Assembly: GCF_013141695.1 (NCBI RefSeq) | Contig: NZ_WHNY01000074.1 | Coordinates: 1-64,000, forward strand | Direction of reading: 5' to 3' | Source: Paenibacillus plantarum | GTDB lineage: Bacteria > Bacillota > Bacilli > Paenibacillales > NBRC-103111 | Length of the DNA stretch: 64,000 nt | Part shown: positions 1-8,955 of the stretch, one piece after another | Layout of the letters: every line of letters begins with the position of its first letter | Position numbering within the stretch: the first letter of the stretch is position 1 | Program-made: the position numbers and the translations under genes | The notes under the pieces: generated by a model | Told to the model about the DNA's origin: nothing | Seen by the model: the letters and a program-made list of their open reading frames with translations, nothing else | Databases searched by the model: none

Positions 1-27
1 TCTAAGGAAATGAGTAAAAGTCAGAAT

Positions 28-102
28 ATTAACTGTAGAAAATACAGCTAGTTCATCAAAATGGTGAATTTCGGCTCAAATAGATGGAGGAAATCCAGTT
101 AA
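28..102. repeat. dispersed repeat, locus 1 (two copies)
   Basis: Two copies of a short intergenic repeat lie between the window edge and the selO terminator. The good copy at 81-102 contains GATGGAGGAAATCCAGTTA. The poorer copy at 28-51 reads AACTGTAGAAAATACAGCTA. The same motif recurs near 5.4 kb and 43.2 kb, so this is a dispersed family and not a local feature. Function unknown. Confidence 0.75.
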
Positions 103-105
103 ATC

Positions 106-139
106 GAAAAAGCCAACCGCCACAAGCGGCAGTTGGCAT
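106..139 (-). terminator. terminator of selO
   Basis: An inverted repeat GCCAAC...GTTGGC with a short loop is followed on the minus strand by a run of five T. It lies about 35 bp after the selO stop codon, where a Rho-independent terminator is expected. Confidence 0.8.
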
Positions 140-172
140 TGACCATTGATCATTCCGCGTCGGCTCGGCTAC

Positions 173-1669
173 TCAGGTCCCACAAAACGTTTGATACGCA
201 CAAGCCGATGGCTCAGGCAGCGCAGCATACTCCTCCTGCTCAGGTGAGTGCGCAAAGGGGTTCGCTAGCACAGCAAGCAGTCGCTCCATCACACTATTGT
301 CACCATGTTCGACCGCGGCTTCTAGCGCTTCTTCTACTCGATGGTTACGCGGAATGACTGCAGGATTGCTGCTGCGCATCAATTGCTGTGAGGCCGTTTG
401 GTCTTCCTGTTGTCTGCCTAGTCTCGCCTGCCATTGTTCCTGCCAAGGGGCAAATTCTGGCGCGCTAAACAAGGCTGATTCCTCTATTTTATTAAACGTC
501 AATGCTAAGAACGTATTCGTATAATCCGCATTATGCTTCTCCATCATGCTTAGCAAGCCTTCGATCAGCGCAAGATCGTCTTGCTCTTCATGAAAGATCC
601 CTAGCTTCGCTCTCATTCCCGTGAGCCACGCTTGTTGATATGTCTTGGAAAACTCGGACAGCGCACCCTCGGCAAGTTTAATAGCTTGCTCCTCGTCAGC
701 ATGCAGCAGCGGCAAAAGGGTTTCTGCAAATCTAGCGAGATTCCATACTGCAATAGGTGGTTGATTGCCATAGGCGTAGCGACCATGCGTGTCGATGGAG
801 CTGAACACCGTGGCTGGGTCATAGGCATCCATGAAGGCACAAGGACCATAATCAATCGTTTCACCGCTAATGGCCATATTATCGGTGTTCATCACACCGT
901 GAATAAAGCCAACAAGCTGCCATTTCGTAATGAGCTTGGCTTGACGCTTGATCACTTCCTGAATGAAGCGAAGGTAGCGTCTCTCACTGCCGTTCTCACT
1001 CGCATCGACTTCTGGATAATGTCTCTGTATGGTATAGTCCGCAAGAGTCTGAATATCCTCCACCGTCCCATATTGTGCTGCATATTGGAAAGTACCAACA
1101 CGGATATGGCTTGCCGCTATGCGTGTCAGAACTGCGCCTCGCTGCTCCGTTTCACGGTAGATGGTATCGCCGGTTGTAACCACAGCTAGACTGCGCGTCG
1201 TAGGAATGCCAAGACCAACCATCGCTTCGCTGATAATATATTCACGCAGCATCGGCCCAAGACCTGCGCGGCCATCGCCTCGACGGGAGTAAGGTGTTCT
1301 GCCTGGCCCTTTCAATTGAATATCCACTCGCTCACCTTGCGGAGTGATCTGTTCGCCCAGCAGGATGGCGCGGCCGTCTCCCAGCATGTTGAAATGCCCG
1401 AATTGATGAGCGGCATAAGCTTGCGCAAGCGGTATCGAACCTTCTGGTATATGGTTGCCAGTGAGCGTTGCAACACCTTCATCTCTTCGCAAAGCCGAAG
1501 CATTTAATCCCAGCGCCTCTGCCAATGGCTCATTCAGAACAATCAACTTCGGTGCGCGCCCGGGTGTAGGGGCAACCTTCGTAAAGAAAGTTTCCGGAAG
1601 TCGTGCATAACTATTATCAAAGTTCCAGCCTGTATCTGGTTTTGCAATATTCGTAATGTGATCTGTCAT
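173..1669 (-). CDS. selO: protein adenylyltransferase SelO (YdiU family)
   Basis: SelO proteins are pseudokinase-fold enzymes that transfer AMP from ATP to Ser, Thr or Tyr residues of target proteins. Seen in this 498-residue protein are the family N-terminus (NSYARLPETFF), the QLKGPGRTPYSRRGDGRAG block at about 118-136, and the metal and active-site region HGVMNTDNM followed by DYGPCAFMD at about 257-281. The C-terminus ends FCGT, so the Cys near the end, typical of the family, is kept. Length is usual for bacterial members. A terminator follows the gene, and a TATAAT-like -10 lies about 40 bp upstream (1709-1714). It appears to be a single-gene unit. Its targets cannot be read from the sequence. 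Confidence 0.93.
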   Translation of the reverse strand: MTDHITNIAKPDTGWNFDNSYARLPETFFTKVAPTPGRAPKLIVLNEPLAEALGLNASALRRDEGVATLTGNHIPEGSIPLAQAYAAHQFGHFNMLGDGRAILLGEQITPQGERVDIQLKGPGRTPYSRRGDGRAGLGPMLREYIISEAMVGLGIPTTRSLAVVTTGDTIYRETEQRGAVLTRIAASHIRVGTFQYAAQYGTVEDIQTLADYTIQRHYPEVDASENGSERRYLRFIQEVIKRQAKLITKWQLVGFIHGVMNTDNMAISGETIDYGPCAFMDAYDPATVFSSIDTHGRYAYGNQPPIAVWNLARFAETLLPLLHADEEQAIKLAEGALSEFSKTYQQAWLTGMRAKLGIFHEEQDDLALIEGLLSMMEKHNADYTNTFLALTFNKIEESALFSAPEFAPWQEQWQARLGRQQEDQTASQQLMRSSNPAVIPRNHRVEEALEAAVEHGDNSVMERLLAVLANPFAHSPEQEEYAALPEPSACAYQTFCGT

Positions 1670-1724
1670 CGTATCTCCTCTTTCTTACTCCAACATGCTA
1701 CTTTCCTAATTATATCATAGTCGA

Positions 1725-1760
1725 CAAAAAAACCTCTTCATAAGCATAATCGAAGAGGCT
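1725..1760 (-). terminator. terminator of the DinB operon
   Basis: CCTCTTC...GAAGAGG stem with a seven-T run on the minus strand, just after the DinB-like gene. Confidence 0.85.
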
Positions 1761-1776
1761 TTCTTATCGTTCGTTT

Positions 1777-2256
1777 CTATTTCTGATGCTGCGTTGCAAA
1801 TCGTTTTAATATGGTAATCGTATTAAAGTGCATGCCCTCGTGATATAAGGTGAAGTTTAGGAATTCTCCAATAGTATTTAGGAGTAGACCGCTGCCCGTT
1901 GTAAAAGGTTTTTCGACTTGCTCATCTAAGCGATTCTGTAAGATACTCTGAATCCGCTTCGGTTGCTCAGCAAGCAACGCAAGTAATGTCTCATGCGTAG
2001 GAAGTTCCTCCTGCCAATCGGATGGACGGGTACCTTTTGCAAATAATCGCTCAAAGTTTTCAGGTATTTGTATCGGCTCGCCAGCAAAATGAAAGGCAAA
2101 CTTCTCTTGCACGAAAATAATATGCCCCAAATTCCATCGGATGTTGTTATTAAATCCTTCGGGGATGTGGTCTATTGTGCTTTCCGATAGTCCTGCAACT
2201 GCTTTGATGGTTGATTGACGAATAAAATCCAGTTGCTTGAGAGTGATTGATTCCAT
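1777..2256 (-). CDS. DinB-like (YfiT/DinB four-helix) protein
   Basis: The 159-residue protein has the DinB/YfiT four-helix pattern. There is a His in the first helix region (RWNLGHIIFVQEKF, about 41-54) and a late conserved His in YHEGMHFNTI near residue 140. Family members usually bind one metal ion through three His and act as thiol-dependent S-transferases or stress proteins. The substrate here is not predictable. The start is preceded by a purine-rich AGCGAGGATAAC stretch. It is the last gene of a probable three-gene operon with the TIM-barrel protein 18 bp upstream and the ferritin-like protein before that. A strong terminator follows. Confidence 0.8.
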   Translation of the reverse strand: MESITLKQLDFIRQSTIKAVAGLSESTIDHIPEGFNNNIRWNLGHIIFVQEKFAFHFAGEPIQIPENFERLFAKGTRPSDWQEELPTHETLLALLAEQPKRIQSILQNRLDEQVEKPFTTGSGLLLNTIGEFLNFTLYHEGMHFNTITILKRFATQHQK

Positions 2257-2274
2257 AAGTTATCCTCGCTTTTT

Positions 2275-3141
2275 TTACTCTACTGTAGCACGTTTCCAGC
2301 AAGCTTGCGCCACATTTTTCAAAATCAAAGCTTGCTCCCACCGACTAGAGAGCTCCCGACCATCTTGCCCCCTGATCGCATAAGGTGCAGGACCCAGCTC
2401 GCAGACGAAAGGAAGCACATCGCCGGGCTTAGCACCCTGCAGCCAATAACGCATCGCTTGGGTCCACCATTGCTCATAACGCGCTAACATCGCATCCGAA
2501 TAGCCCACATCGATTTGAATTTGCTCACCAGACGATATACGGCTATGAATCGCTGACGTTCGTTGCAGCACCCTATCAAGAAGAGGCTCTCCCTTTTCTT
2601 GCTTCTCCGTCATTTCCCCTGCCAGCACATAGTGGGAAATATCCAGAGTAAACCGCAGATTAGGCAGCGCTTGCGCGTATTGCACAGTGCGGATCAAGTC
2701 TTGTGTAATTTTGCCACGATGCGTCTCCACATAAAATGGCAGGCTATTCGCAGCCGACACAGCGGCGAGTCCACCTAGCAGATCAATGGCCTCTTCGTCA
2801 ATTACAAAAGCATCCGCCACCTGCCCATTCACATACAACATATCCATATCAGCGGCATGCTGAATATGTGCTGATAAGTCAGCCGGGCTGAATGGGAAAC
2901 AATGCGAGCCAAAGCTTAGACTGTATTGATTCAGAAGCCTTTTCCACTCATTCCTAGCATCTATCTCCGGCACTCTCGCCAAGATGCCAGTAAAGCCTGC
3001 GCTTGCAATGCGCTCAAGCTTTGCCTCTAGCGAAAGCTCAGCTTCTAACTCCATCATCGCCCACATGGATTGATGAATTTCGAGCCGTGGAGGGCGATTA
3101 GAGCCATCATTGATCCTGGTTATATCGAATTTGCCCATCAT
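2275..3141 (-). CDS. TIM-barrel sugar isomerase-like protein
   Basis: The 288-residue protein resembles xylose isomerase-like TIM-barrel proteins (AP endonuclease family 2 fold). Family-like segments include the N-terminal pattern LERIASAGFTGILARVPEID, a central PFYVETHRGKITQD strand (about 139-152) and NLRFTLDISHYVLAG (about 165-179). His and Asp residues lie where such enzymes bind divalent metal. The exact substrate is unknown, so sugar phosphate isomerase would be over-specific. The AGGAGG ribosome site lies at the very end of the upstream ferritin-like gene, only 5 bp away, which implies translational coupling in one operon with the ferritin-like and DinB-like genes. Confidence 0.7.
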   Translation of the reverse strand: MMGKFDITRINDGSNRPPRLEIHQSMWAMMELEAELSLEAKLERIASAGFTGILARVPEIDARNEWKRLLNQYSLSFGSHCFPFSPADLSAHIQHAADMDMLYVNGQVADAFVIDEEAIDLLGGLAAVSAANSLPFYVETHRGKITQDLIRTVQYAQALPNLRFTLDISHYVLAGEMTEKQEKGEPLLDRVLQRTSAIHSRISSGEQIQIDVGYSDAMLARYEQWWTQAMRYWLQGAKPGDVLPFVCELGPAPYAIRGQDGRELSSRWEQALILKNVAQACWKRATVE

Positions 3142-3146
3142 TCGTA

Positions 3147-4433
3147 TTAATAGCCTCCTAGGCTACCCGCCGGTTTATTTTTATTCAGGTCACCATGCGC
3201 CTCCATGTACACGGCACGTTTCTTCACCGTTCGCTCAGCTTCTTCCTGTGCCGCACGCGCATCTCCGCCATGTACATCTTCAATCATCCAACGCTGTCCA
3301 AAGCCTGCATGCACGACCTCATCTGCCCAGTCAAAATCTTGAAACGTCGTCATAAGCGGATCCTTCGCGATATCGCGGCAGAACTCCCACTCTTCGCGCT
3401 TGCCTGGCGGATACTTCATTGCCGCCTTCTCAATAGCAATCGTGAGATGCGAATATGCCTCCGTTCCTTCAAAAAGCTGCGCTGTCATATCGTACCACCC
3501 CGTCCAGTTCGGGAATTGATAAACATCGTACCCTTTCGCACGAAGAGCAGCCTCGCCGAACCAACTGTGACGAACCTCATCCCACATATGCCTAGCGGTA
3601 TCCCGGTAGAAATGCCATGGTTTGCCCTCTGTTGTGACATGGACATAAGCCACGCCCTCCGCAGGTGACATCTCATAATACCTCGACAGCATCATCGTCA
3701 TGAATCTTCCTTCCGTATTATCCGGGAGATTCATGCCCTGCATTTTCACAACTTGTGACGTGAAACGAGTGTCCCGTGTACTGACTTGCGGCATGACGAA
3801 TGGCTCCGTTACGATTCGCGCAGATGGATCTACGGGAACTCGTTCCTCCCATCCTGTAATACCGCCCGCTGCTGCAAGCAGCTGTTCCACATACATTCTC
3901 CAGCTCTGCGCTTGTGCCTTCTCCGTGTCCGATGCGGATTGCAGCAGATATTGAAGTGCCTCGCGACCCCAGTCCACTTGCTCCTCGCGGTCGATGAGCT
4001 GATGCTTCAAGATATGAAGCGTAGGTTCATCAACGAGAGGCTGTGCTTTGCCTTTATAGGCATGAATAGCCGCAATTTGGGCAGGCTTCACCACGTCAAA
4101 GAGTGCAGTCAACAAACACAACGTATTTGCTGAATTCAGCACCGTTTGCATAAGCTCATTGAGCGATGCGTCTGGACATTTATCGAATGCAACCGTGCTC
4201 ATGCGCAGCTGCTTAATTCGATTGCGGAACTGATCGTGATGCTCCGCATCCTGCGAGCTTAGGCGTGCAAGCGCTCCTTTTATTTCATATTCAGGTCTAG
4301 CCGCCATATGAGCAGCTTCGATCCGCATAAGTTGACGATCGACATAAGCAATTCGTTGTAAGGTTTTGGCCGATTCCTCTACGGACATGCCAATACGATC
4401 CCAATCCTTGATTCCCATGAATGGATGCAGCAT
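3147..4433 (-). CDS. duplicated ferritin-like (diiron) domain protein
   Basis: The 428-residue protein is not one I can name. It shows repeated ferritin-type metal ligands. In the N-terminal half these are IEAAHM (about 39-44), SQDAEHHDQF (about 60-69) and a DREEQVDWGREAL helix. In the C-terminal half they are MWDEVRHSWFGEA, TEAYSHLTIAIE and ADEVVHAGFGQRW. E-x-x-H pairs spaced over helices are the signature of diiron four-helix bundles, so two such bundles or one distributed bundle is plausible. There is no signal peptide. It is the first gene of the operon with the TIM-barrel and DinB-like genes. The ribosome site GGAGGGG precedes the ATG. An oxygenase or oxidase role is inference only. Confidence 0.6.
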   Translation of the reverse strand: MLHPFMGIKDWDRIGMSVEESAKTLQRIAYVDRQLMRIEAAHMAARPEYEIKGALARLSSQDAEHHDQFRNRIKQLRMSTVAFDKCPDASLNELMQTVLNSANTLCLLTALFDVVKPAQIAAIHAYKGKAQPLVDEPTLHILKHQLIDREEQVDWGREALQYLLQSASDTEKAQAQSWRMYVEQLLAAAGGITGWEERVPVDPSARIVTEPFVMPQVSTRDTRFTSQVVKMQGMNLPDNTEGRFMTMMLSRYYEMSPAEGVAYVHVTTEGKPWHFYRDTARHMWDEVRHSWFGEAALRAKGYDVYQFPNWTGWYDMTAQLFEGTEAYSHLTIAIEKAAMKYPPGKREEWEFCRDIAKDPLMTTFQDFDWADEVVHAGFGQRWMIEDVHGGDARAAQEEAERTVKKRAVYMEAHGDLNKNKPAGSLGGY

Positions 4434-4557
4434 AAGTACCCCTCCAGTATCTTTGCACTATAATATGAACTCATAAACTTATCATAGTGTTATTTACTAT
4501 AAGAATACATGCATTGAATCACATATAAATTTGCACTAAAATACATAGAACCGCGGT

Positions 4558-5250
4558 TTACAGTTCCTCATTGGGCCCGATAAAACCTAGTCGGACGGTC
4601 ATTGCCCATTTGGCAATTTTCAGCGTTTCAGCTATGTTCGAATACGATAACATCGATTGTTTATCGGTTCCTTGCAAACCCCATACCACAATACTTTCAT
4701 TCTGCGGCACTCTAACGCTCTGTTGTAATTTCATTTCACCTGTCATGCCGATTCCCGCTGGTTTATCCACTCTGACTGCCGAACTATAGTAACCATTACG
4801 TCCGATGATTGCATATTCCAGCTCGCTATAGACAACACCGTTAGGATCTTGGCGATCTTTAAACGAATACACAAAATCACCTTCAAAATGGTAATTACCC
4901 ATCTCGTCTTTGTCATTTTCCATCATGCTCATACTCATTCCCGCTGACGTATTCTTCTTCACACCATCATTCCAATAGTCGAAACTGACTGCAAGATTCT
5001 GTTGTGGCCCCTGATATTGAAGCGCAATTGAACCTGACATCAGCCCCATAAATGGCTTCAACTTTTCGTTGTTTTTATCAAATAGCGGTTCAGGAGAAGC
5101 TGACCACGTGGATCTGTCTGTTTTATCATCCACCTGAAACTCAGGAACACTCATAACTTTACGGCTTGAGACGTCATTCACAACGGCCCAAGTGATTAGA
5201 CCTGCCAATACGATGACTGAAAGTATCTGCGGTATTTTAGTTGCACGCAT
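4558..5250 (-). CDS. membrane-anchored protein of unknown function
   Basis: A 230-residue protein with one N-terminal hydrophobic segment (IPQILSVIVLAGLITWAVV, about 7-25) and no lipobox, so it is probably anchored with a beta-rich extracellular part. The rest has repeated Trp, Tyr and Gly strands and a Met-rich stretch (SAGMSMSMMENDKDEM, about 103-118). I do not recognise a family. A good ribosome site (GGAGG nine bases before ATG) supports the start. Its stop lies 124 bp from the start of the ferritin-like gene on the same strand, but that AT-rich gap probably holds a separate promoter. Confidence 0.6.
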   Translation of the reverse strand: MRATKIPQILSVIVLAGLITWAVVNDVSSRKVMSVPEFQVDDKTDRSTWSASPEPLFDKNNEKLKPFMGLMSGSIALQYQGPQQNLAVSFDYWNDGVKKNTSAGMSMSMMENDKDEMGNYHFEGDFVYSFKDRQDPNGVVYSELEYAIIGRNGYYSSAVRVDKPAGIGMTGEMKLQQSVRVPQNESIVVWGLQGTDKQSMLSYSNIAETLKIAKWAMTVRLGFIGPNEEL

Positions 5251-5377
5251 TCCTGTGCACCTCCACGAAGTAATAAATGCTTATATTTTATAATACTACC
5301 ACAATTTGGTTGAATCAGCGTGTGAACGTTTCGCAAGTTGATCCTCAGATTGCCTTGGCAAATTCCGCTTGCCAGAA

Positions 5378-5563
5378 TTAACTGGATTTCCTACATCTAT
5401 TCCCGGGTAAAACCAGCCTTTGGGGAGTTTAACTGGATTTCCTGCATCTAATTTTGCTCGAAATGTCCCATTTGACCAAATCGGCCTGAAATAACGGGAG
5501 GAAATCCAGTTAGTTTGCGAAATGCCGCCATTTCGCTTAAATTAGCTACAGAAAATCCAGTTA
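5378..5563. repeat. dispersed repeat, locus 2 (two direct and two inverted copies)
   Basis: Four copies lie at 5378-5399 and 5429-5450 (reading TAACTGGATTTCCTNCATC) and at 5492-5512 and 5543-5563 (inverted, reading GGAAATCCAGTTA or GAAAATCCAGTTA). The first pair faces the second pair, so the block could fold into a long imperfect hairpin. There is no open reading frame. The same family occurs at 28-102 and 43181-43363. Confidence 0.85.
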
Positions 5564-5644
5564 TTCGCTTGGCCGCTAGGATCCCCTGTGGATAGCACCG
5601 AGCTTATATTTGTACCCAGACGAGGCGCAACGCCTGGTGCATGA

Positions 5645-5696
5645 GAAAAAGGACGATAGTCCGCTTCGTCAAATGACTTTACGGGTATCGTCCTTT
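5645..5696 (-). terminator. terminator kept with the anti-sigma remnant
   Basis: AAAGGACGATA and TATCGTCCTTT form an 11-bp stem around a 27-base loop, followed on the minus strand by further T. It starts 4 bp after the stop codon of the RskA-type remnant. Confidence 0.65.
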
Positions 5697-5699
5697 TAT

Positions 5700-5945
5700 T
5701 TAGCCTCTTTTTATCGGTGCTGCAAGCACGATTTTCCCTCTTGGATTATCTCCAACAGCATCTGGTTCAAGGGTAATCGCCACCGTATCGTAATTCTGAG
5801 GATTAAACGAATAATATAACGCCCCGTTGCCATCCTGAGATAAGAAGGTACCGGCATTATACGTATTCTCGCCTTTGATCAGCCAAACTTGATATGCCTC
5901 CGTGCCTTTTAGTTCTGGCAGATTCTCTGCTTGAACAACAAGATT
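5700..5945 (-). pseudogene. C-terminal fragment of an RskA-type anti-sigma factor
   Basis: On the minus strand an 81-codon open stretch ends at a TAA at 5700-5702 and is closed upstream by an in-frame TAA at 5946-5948. It has no start codon near its beginning. The translation reads like the periplasmic C-terminal domain of anti-sigma-K (RskA) proteins: LPELKGTEAYQVWLIKGE, then a Gly/Asn turn, then TVAITLEPDAVGDNPRGKIV. In intact genes this domain follows a zinc-finger or cytoplasmic sigma-binding domain and one membrane helix. All of that is missing here, and no ECF sigma gene lies next to it. The terminator just downstream is still intact. I read it as the 3-prime remnant of a deleted sigma/anti-sigma operon. 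Confidence 0.75.
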
Positions 5946-6037
5946 TTAGATTCTTTTAAGAAATAAATAAGCACCTGTTTAGATCTCCAATTTACAATAA
6001 GAGAGGAGTGAGTCAATTAACGGGGGCTAAGCCATAT

Positions 6038-6670
6038 ATGAGTAAAAAGCTAGGAATAATCTCGATTATCATCATTATGGCGGTTGCGATCGTGGCGATA
6101 TCCCCATATATCACCTTAAATCCAGCAAATAGTCGCGTTACACTTGATGCGAATTTCCCGTTGCACTACATCGTGCTGACGAGTCATATTGCACTTGCTT
6201 TGGTTGCTCTGGTCAGCGGCTTGTTCCAATTTCATGCACGCTTTCGCACCAACTATCCTGCCTGGCATCGAGCGCTCGGACGCATCTATGTCTATAGCAT
6301 CATGCTTAGCGGATGTCTAGGTCTTGTCTTAAGCTTCTACGCAGAAAACTTCACGAAAGCCATGGCGTTCCTGGTCTTAAGTGTGCTTTGGCTGATCACC
6401 ACGTGGAATGGTTTCCGCTTTGCGGTCAAAGGGCAGCTCGCCCAGCATCGGATCTGGATGATGCGAAGCTATGCTGTCACACTCGTTGCCGTAGCTGCCA
6501 GAGTTATCGTGCCGATCTGCATACTCCTTTATCTGGCCATGCATGGCTTCCATCTTCCTGAGGGTGGCCGAGCGCAGATGGTTGCAGAGATTCTCAACAT
6601 CAACGTGTGGTTCGGATTGATCCTTAATCTTGTTGTCGTGGAATGGTATTTACTGCGGCGGATGAAATGA
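6038..6670 (+). CDS. DUF2306 family membrane protein
   Basis: The protein has about 210 residues. Its N-terminal helix (IISIIIIMAVAIVAIS) is followed by at least four more membrane segments. The family motifs are visible: HIALALVALVSGLFQFHARF, WHRALGRIYVYSI and QHRIWMMRSYAVTL. These His/Arg-rich membrane motifs define DUF2306; the biochemical role is not known. A GTG at 6008 would add ten residues, but it overlaps the only good purine-rich stretch (AGAGGAG). The ATG at 6038 has a GGGGG at a usable distance and gives a typical N-terminus. It stands alone, with a terminator directly after the stop. Confidence 0.8.
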   Translation: MSKKLGIISIIIIMAVAIVAISPYITLNPANSRVTLDANFPLHYIVLTSHIALALVALVSGLFQFHARFRTNYPAWHRALGRIYVYSIMLSGCLGLVLSFYAENFTKAMAFLVLSVLWLITTWNGFRFAVKGQLAQHRIWMMRSYAVTLVAVAARVIVPICILLYLAMHGFHLPEGGRAQMVAEILNINVWFGLILNLVVVEWYLLRRMK

Positions 6671-6717
6671 AAAAGAGGGCTTTCCACCTAGTCTTGTAAC
6701 TAGTGGAGAGCCCTTTC
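6671..6717. terminator. bidirectional terminator between convergent genes
   Basis: A long stem AAAGAGGGCTTTCCAC...GTGGAGAGCCCTTT sits between the stop codons of the DUF2306 gene (plus) and the antiporter gene (minus). It has A and T runs on opposite sides, as expected for a shared terminator. Confidence 0.85.
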
Positions 6718-6733
6718 CTATGAGATGTATATC

Positions 6734-8767
6734 CTACTTCTCGCCATTGTCCAAAATAAGCATTTCCTCATAATTGATCGCCTGCAATAATTCAAGAACA
6801 GTTCCGCTTGAGATTTGATTAGCCTCTTCCAACTCTTGGATCCCATCCCGCTTCATCTGTACGCTTCGCAGTTGAACAAGCTTCAGTTGATGTAGGAAAT
6901 CACCTTCCGAATGCTCACTGAACCGCTTGCCTTCGCGCTTCTGCATGCGAGCATAATGTTGGATAACGAGCAGTGTCTCTAACTGATGCTTCGACGACTT
7001 CACGTTGCGAATGGCCGTAACCGCTGCCTCTTGCAGCTGCTTCTCAATCGATTGCAGCTCTTCAAACATCTCGGTGACGGACCTAAACCTCTCCGGAAGC
7101 CCTTCTCTTCGGTGCTGCTGAATCTTGCGATTCATCAGGCCCAGTTTTAATCTGACCCAGAGATACTGCAGCCTTGCAAGAAAGAACGATTCCGACTGCG
7201 GCTGATGCAACAAAGTAAATACGGACTGCAATTGCGGTGAAATTACACCTTGCGCAATTAACTCAGCAAGCCTTGCGGCTTCGGCTGTACGCCCAATTTG
7301 TTGAAGTTCACGAATGTAAGCCCCCGATACTTTGACCGTTCCATAACAGTCCATCCGAATTTGCTCTTCCAGCTGTTGAACAACCGCGAGAGTCGCTTCC
7401 ATATTTTCCTCATTCTTCTCCGATTTGAGCGATTGAATCGTTTTCTTGGCTAGCTGGATACTTGCTTCTTTCAACGACAAGGCTGCCTGGTCGGAGGTTG
7501 CCGCGGTTACTGACTTTCCGATAAACGGCATTGCGAAGGTAGCAGCTAACATACTGATCAAGATCACACTAGCCGAAATAAACAAAATGGTATGGCGCAG
7601 AGGAAATGGCGTCCCATCTGATAATTCAAACGGGATCGATAATGCCGTTGCTAACGTGATCGTACCGTGGACTCCGCAAAAACTAGCCGCAAGAGCAAAG
7701 CTCCTCCTGCTCGTATAGGTATTCGGCTCTGTCGTACTTTGATTTGTAGGAACGAACTCATCGTGGAAAAGATAGACCCAGATGTACCTAGCCACAAATA
7801 GCGCCGCGAAGATCGCAACCGCTAATCCAAGCTCTTTCAAGATAGAAGCCTCGCCACTATGCACTAAACCTGTTATGACCTCTGGCAGCAATAAGCCGAG
7901 CAAGGCGAATACGAGTCCATTCAAAATGAAGCTTAGCACTGACCATGTATTGGTCGAAATGATGTGTAGTTTGGTTGTTGTTTGCTGTAACCGATCACGT
8001 TCTAACCCGTGCACAATCCCCGCAACAACGACGGCTAAGATGCCTGAAACATGGATTTCCTCAGCAACCATAAAAATCACGAACGGTGTCAGCAACTGAA
8101 TGGTGACGAGCGAGTTGACTTCTTCCAGCCCTTTCCTTCGTAAAAATAGTCTGAAATTCACCAAGAGTGCCCCTAGTACGAGTCCAACGATGATGCCGCC
8201 AATGGCGACAAGCAGGAATTCCCAAGCTGCTGATCTAACCGAAAAGACACCTGTCATCACAACGCCCAAAGCTACTTTGAAGGAAACAAGACCTGCCGCA
8301 TCGTTAAGCAGCGACTCCCCCTCTAGGATCGGCATTAAACCTTTGGGAAACGTCCGCCCCCTCGTCATCGACTTCACAGCAACGGCATCTGTTGGAGACA
8401 TGACGGCCGCTAGAGCGAATGCGACGGGTAGCGGCATCGCGGGTATTAGATAATGAATAAAATATCCAATACCTATGACGGTAAAAACAACAAGCCATAA
8501 TGCCATAAGCAAAATGGGTTTGCGGTACTCCAGCAATTCTTTGCGTGAGATGACACGACCATCTCCAAATAAAATGGGTGCGATCAGACAGACCATAAAG
8601 GCTTCTGGTTCGAAATCGAAATCCGTAGGAACGAATGGCAGCCATGACACCAAAGCACCTAAACCAATTAAGTAAAAGGGCAACGGGATTCCGGGAAAGC
8701 GCTTATTGAGCAGTGTAGCTGTTACGATTACTGCTGCCACTATGAATAAAGGCAACAAAAGTTCCAT
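6734..8767 (-). CDS. CPA1 family Na+/H+ antiporter
   Basis: This is a monovalent cation/proton antiporter of the CPA1 (NhaP/NhaK) type that exchanges cytoplasmic Na+ for external H+ in the cell membrane. Seen are about 12 hydrophobic segments in the first 420 residues, the ion-site motif MSPTDAVAVKSM, the ESLLNDAAGLV motif and a long charged cytoplasmic tail (about 440-677) rich in Leu, Glu and Gln. The open frame runs further upstream to 8818. A GAGAGG ribosome site nine bases before the ATG at 8767 (start MELLLPLF) makes that the better start, giving 677 residues. It is a single-gene unit, convergent with the DUF2306 gene. Confidence 0.92.
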   Translation of the reverse strand: MELLLPLFIVAAVIVTATLLNKRFPGIPLPFYLIGLGALVSWLPFVPTDFDFEPEAFMVCLIAPILFGDGRVISRKELLEYRKPILLMALWLVVFTVIGIGYFIHYLIPAMPLPVAFALAAVMSPTDAVAVKSMTRGRTFPKGLMPILEGESLLNDAAGLVSFKVALGVVMTGVFSVRSAAWEFLLVAIGGIIVGLVLGALLVNFRLFLRRKGLEEVNSLVTIQLLTPFVIFMVAEEIHVSGILAVVVAGIVHGLERDRLQQTTTKLHIISTNTWSVLSFILNGLVFALLGLLLPEVITGLVHSGEASILKELGLAVAIFAALFVARYIWVYLFHDEFVPTNQSTTEPNTYTSRRSFALAASFCGVHGTITLATALSIPFELSDGTPFPLRHTILFISASVILISMLAATFAMPFIGKSVTAATSDQAALSLKEASIQLAKKTIQSLKSEKNEENMEATLAVVQQLEEQIRMDCYGTVKVSGAYIRELQQIGRTAEAARLAELIAQGVISPQLQSVFTLLHQPQSESFFLARLQYLWVRLKLGLMNRKIQQHRREGLPERFRSVTEMFEELQSIEKQLQEAAVTAIRNVKSSKHQLETLLVIQHYARMQKREGKRFSEHSEGDFLHQLKLVQLRSVQMKRDGIQELEEANQISSGTVLELLQAINYEEMLILDNGEK

Positions 8768-8927
8768 CAAAACTTGCCTCTCTTTCATTTCCTTGTAGAG
8801 GGAATTATTGGGTAGCATCCGCTATTCAGTAAGGTTCTATTCTGCCATGCAAAAGTAAACATACTGGTTTCTATCTAAAAATACCATAAATCTTGAAAAT
8901 AAGCAGTTGTGCTTAATTCCAGACTAA

Positions 8928-8955
8928 TTAATGTTTATGGAATGGTAGTTATACT
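8928..8955 (+). promoter_or_regulatory. possible promoter of the giant lyase gene
   Basis: In the 326-bp gap between the divergent antiporter and lyase genes, TTAATG (8928-8933) and TATACT (8950-8955) are 16 bp apart. The -10 is strong and the -35 weak, as at activated promoters. It lies about 140 bp before the lyase start, so the leader would be long. I see nothing else definite in this gap. Confidence 0.35.

Noticed and set aside
632..1189. A 185-codon plus-strand frame inside selO
   Set aside because: It is antisense to conserved SelO motifs and has no ribosome site.
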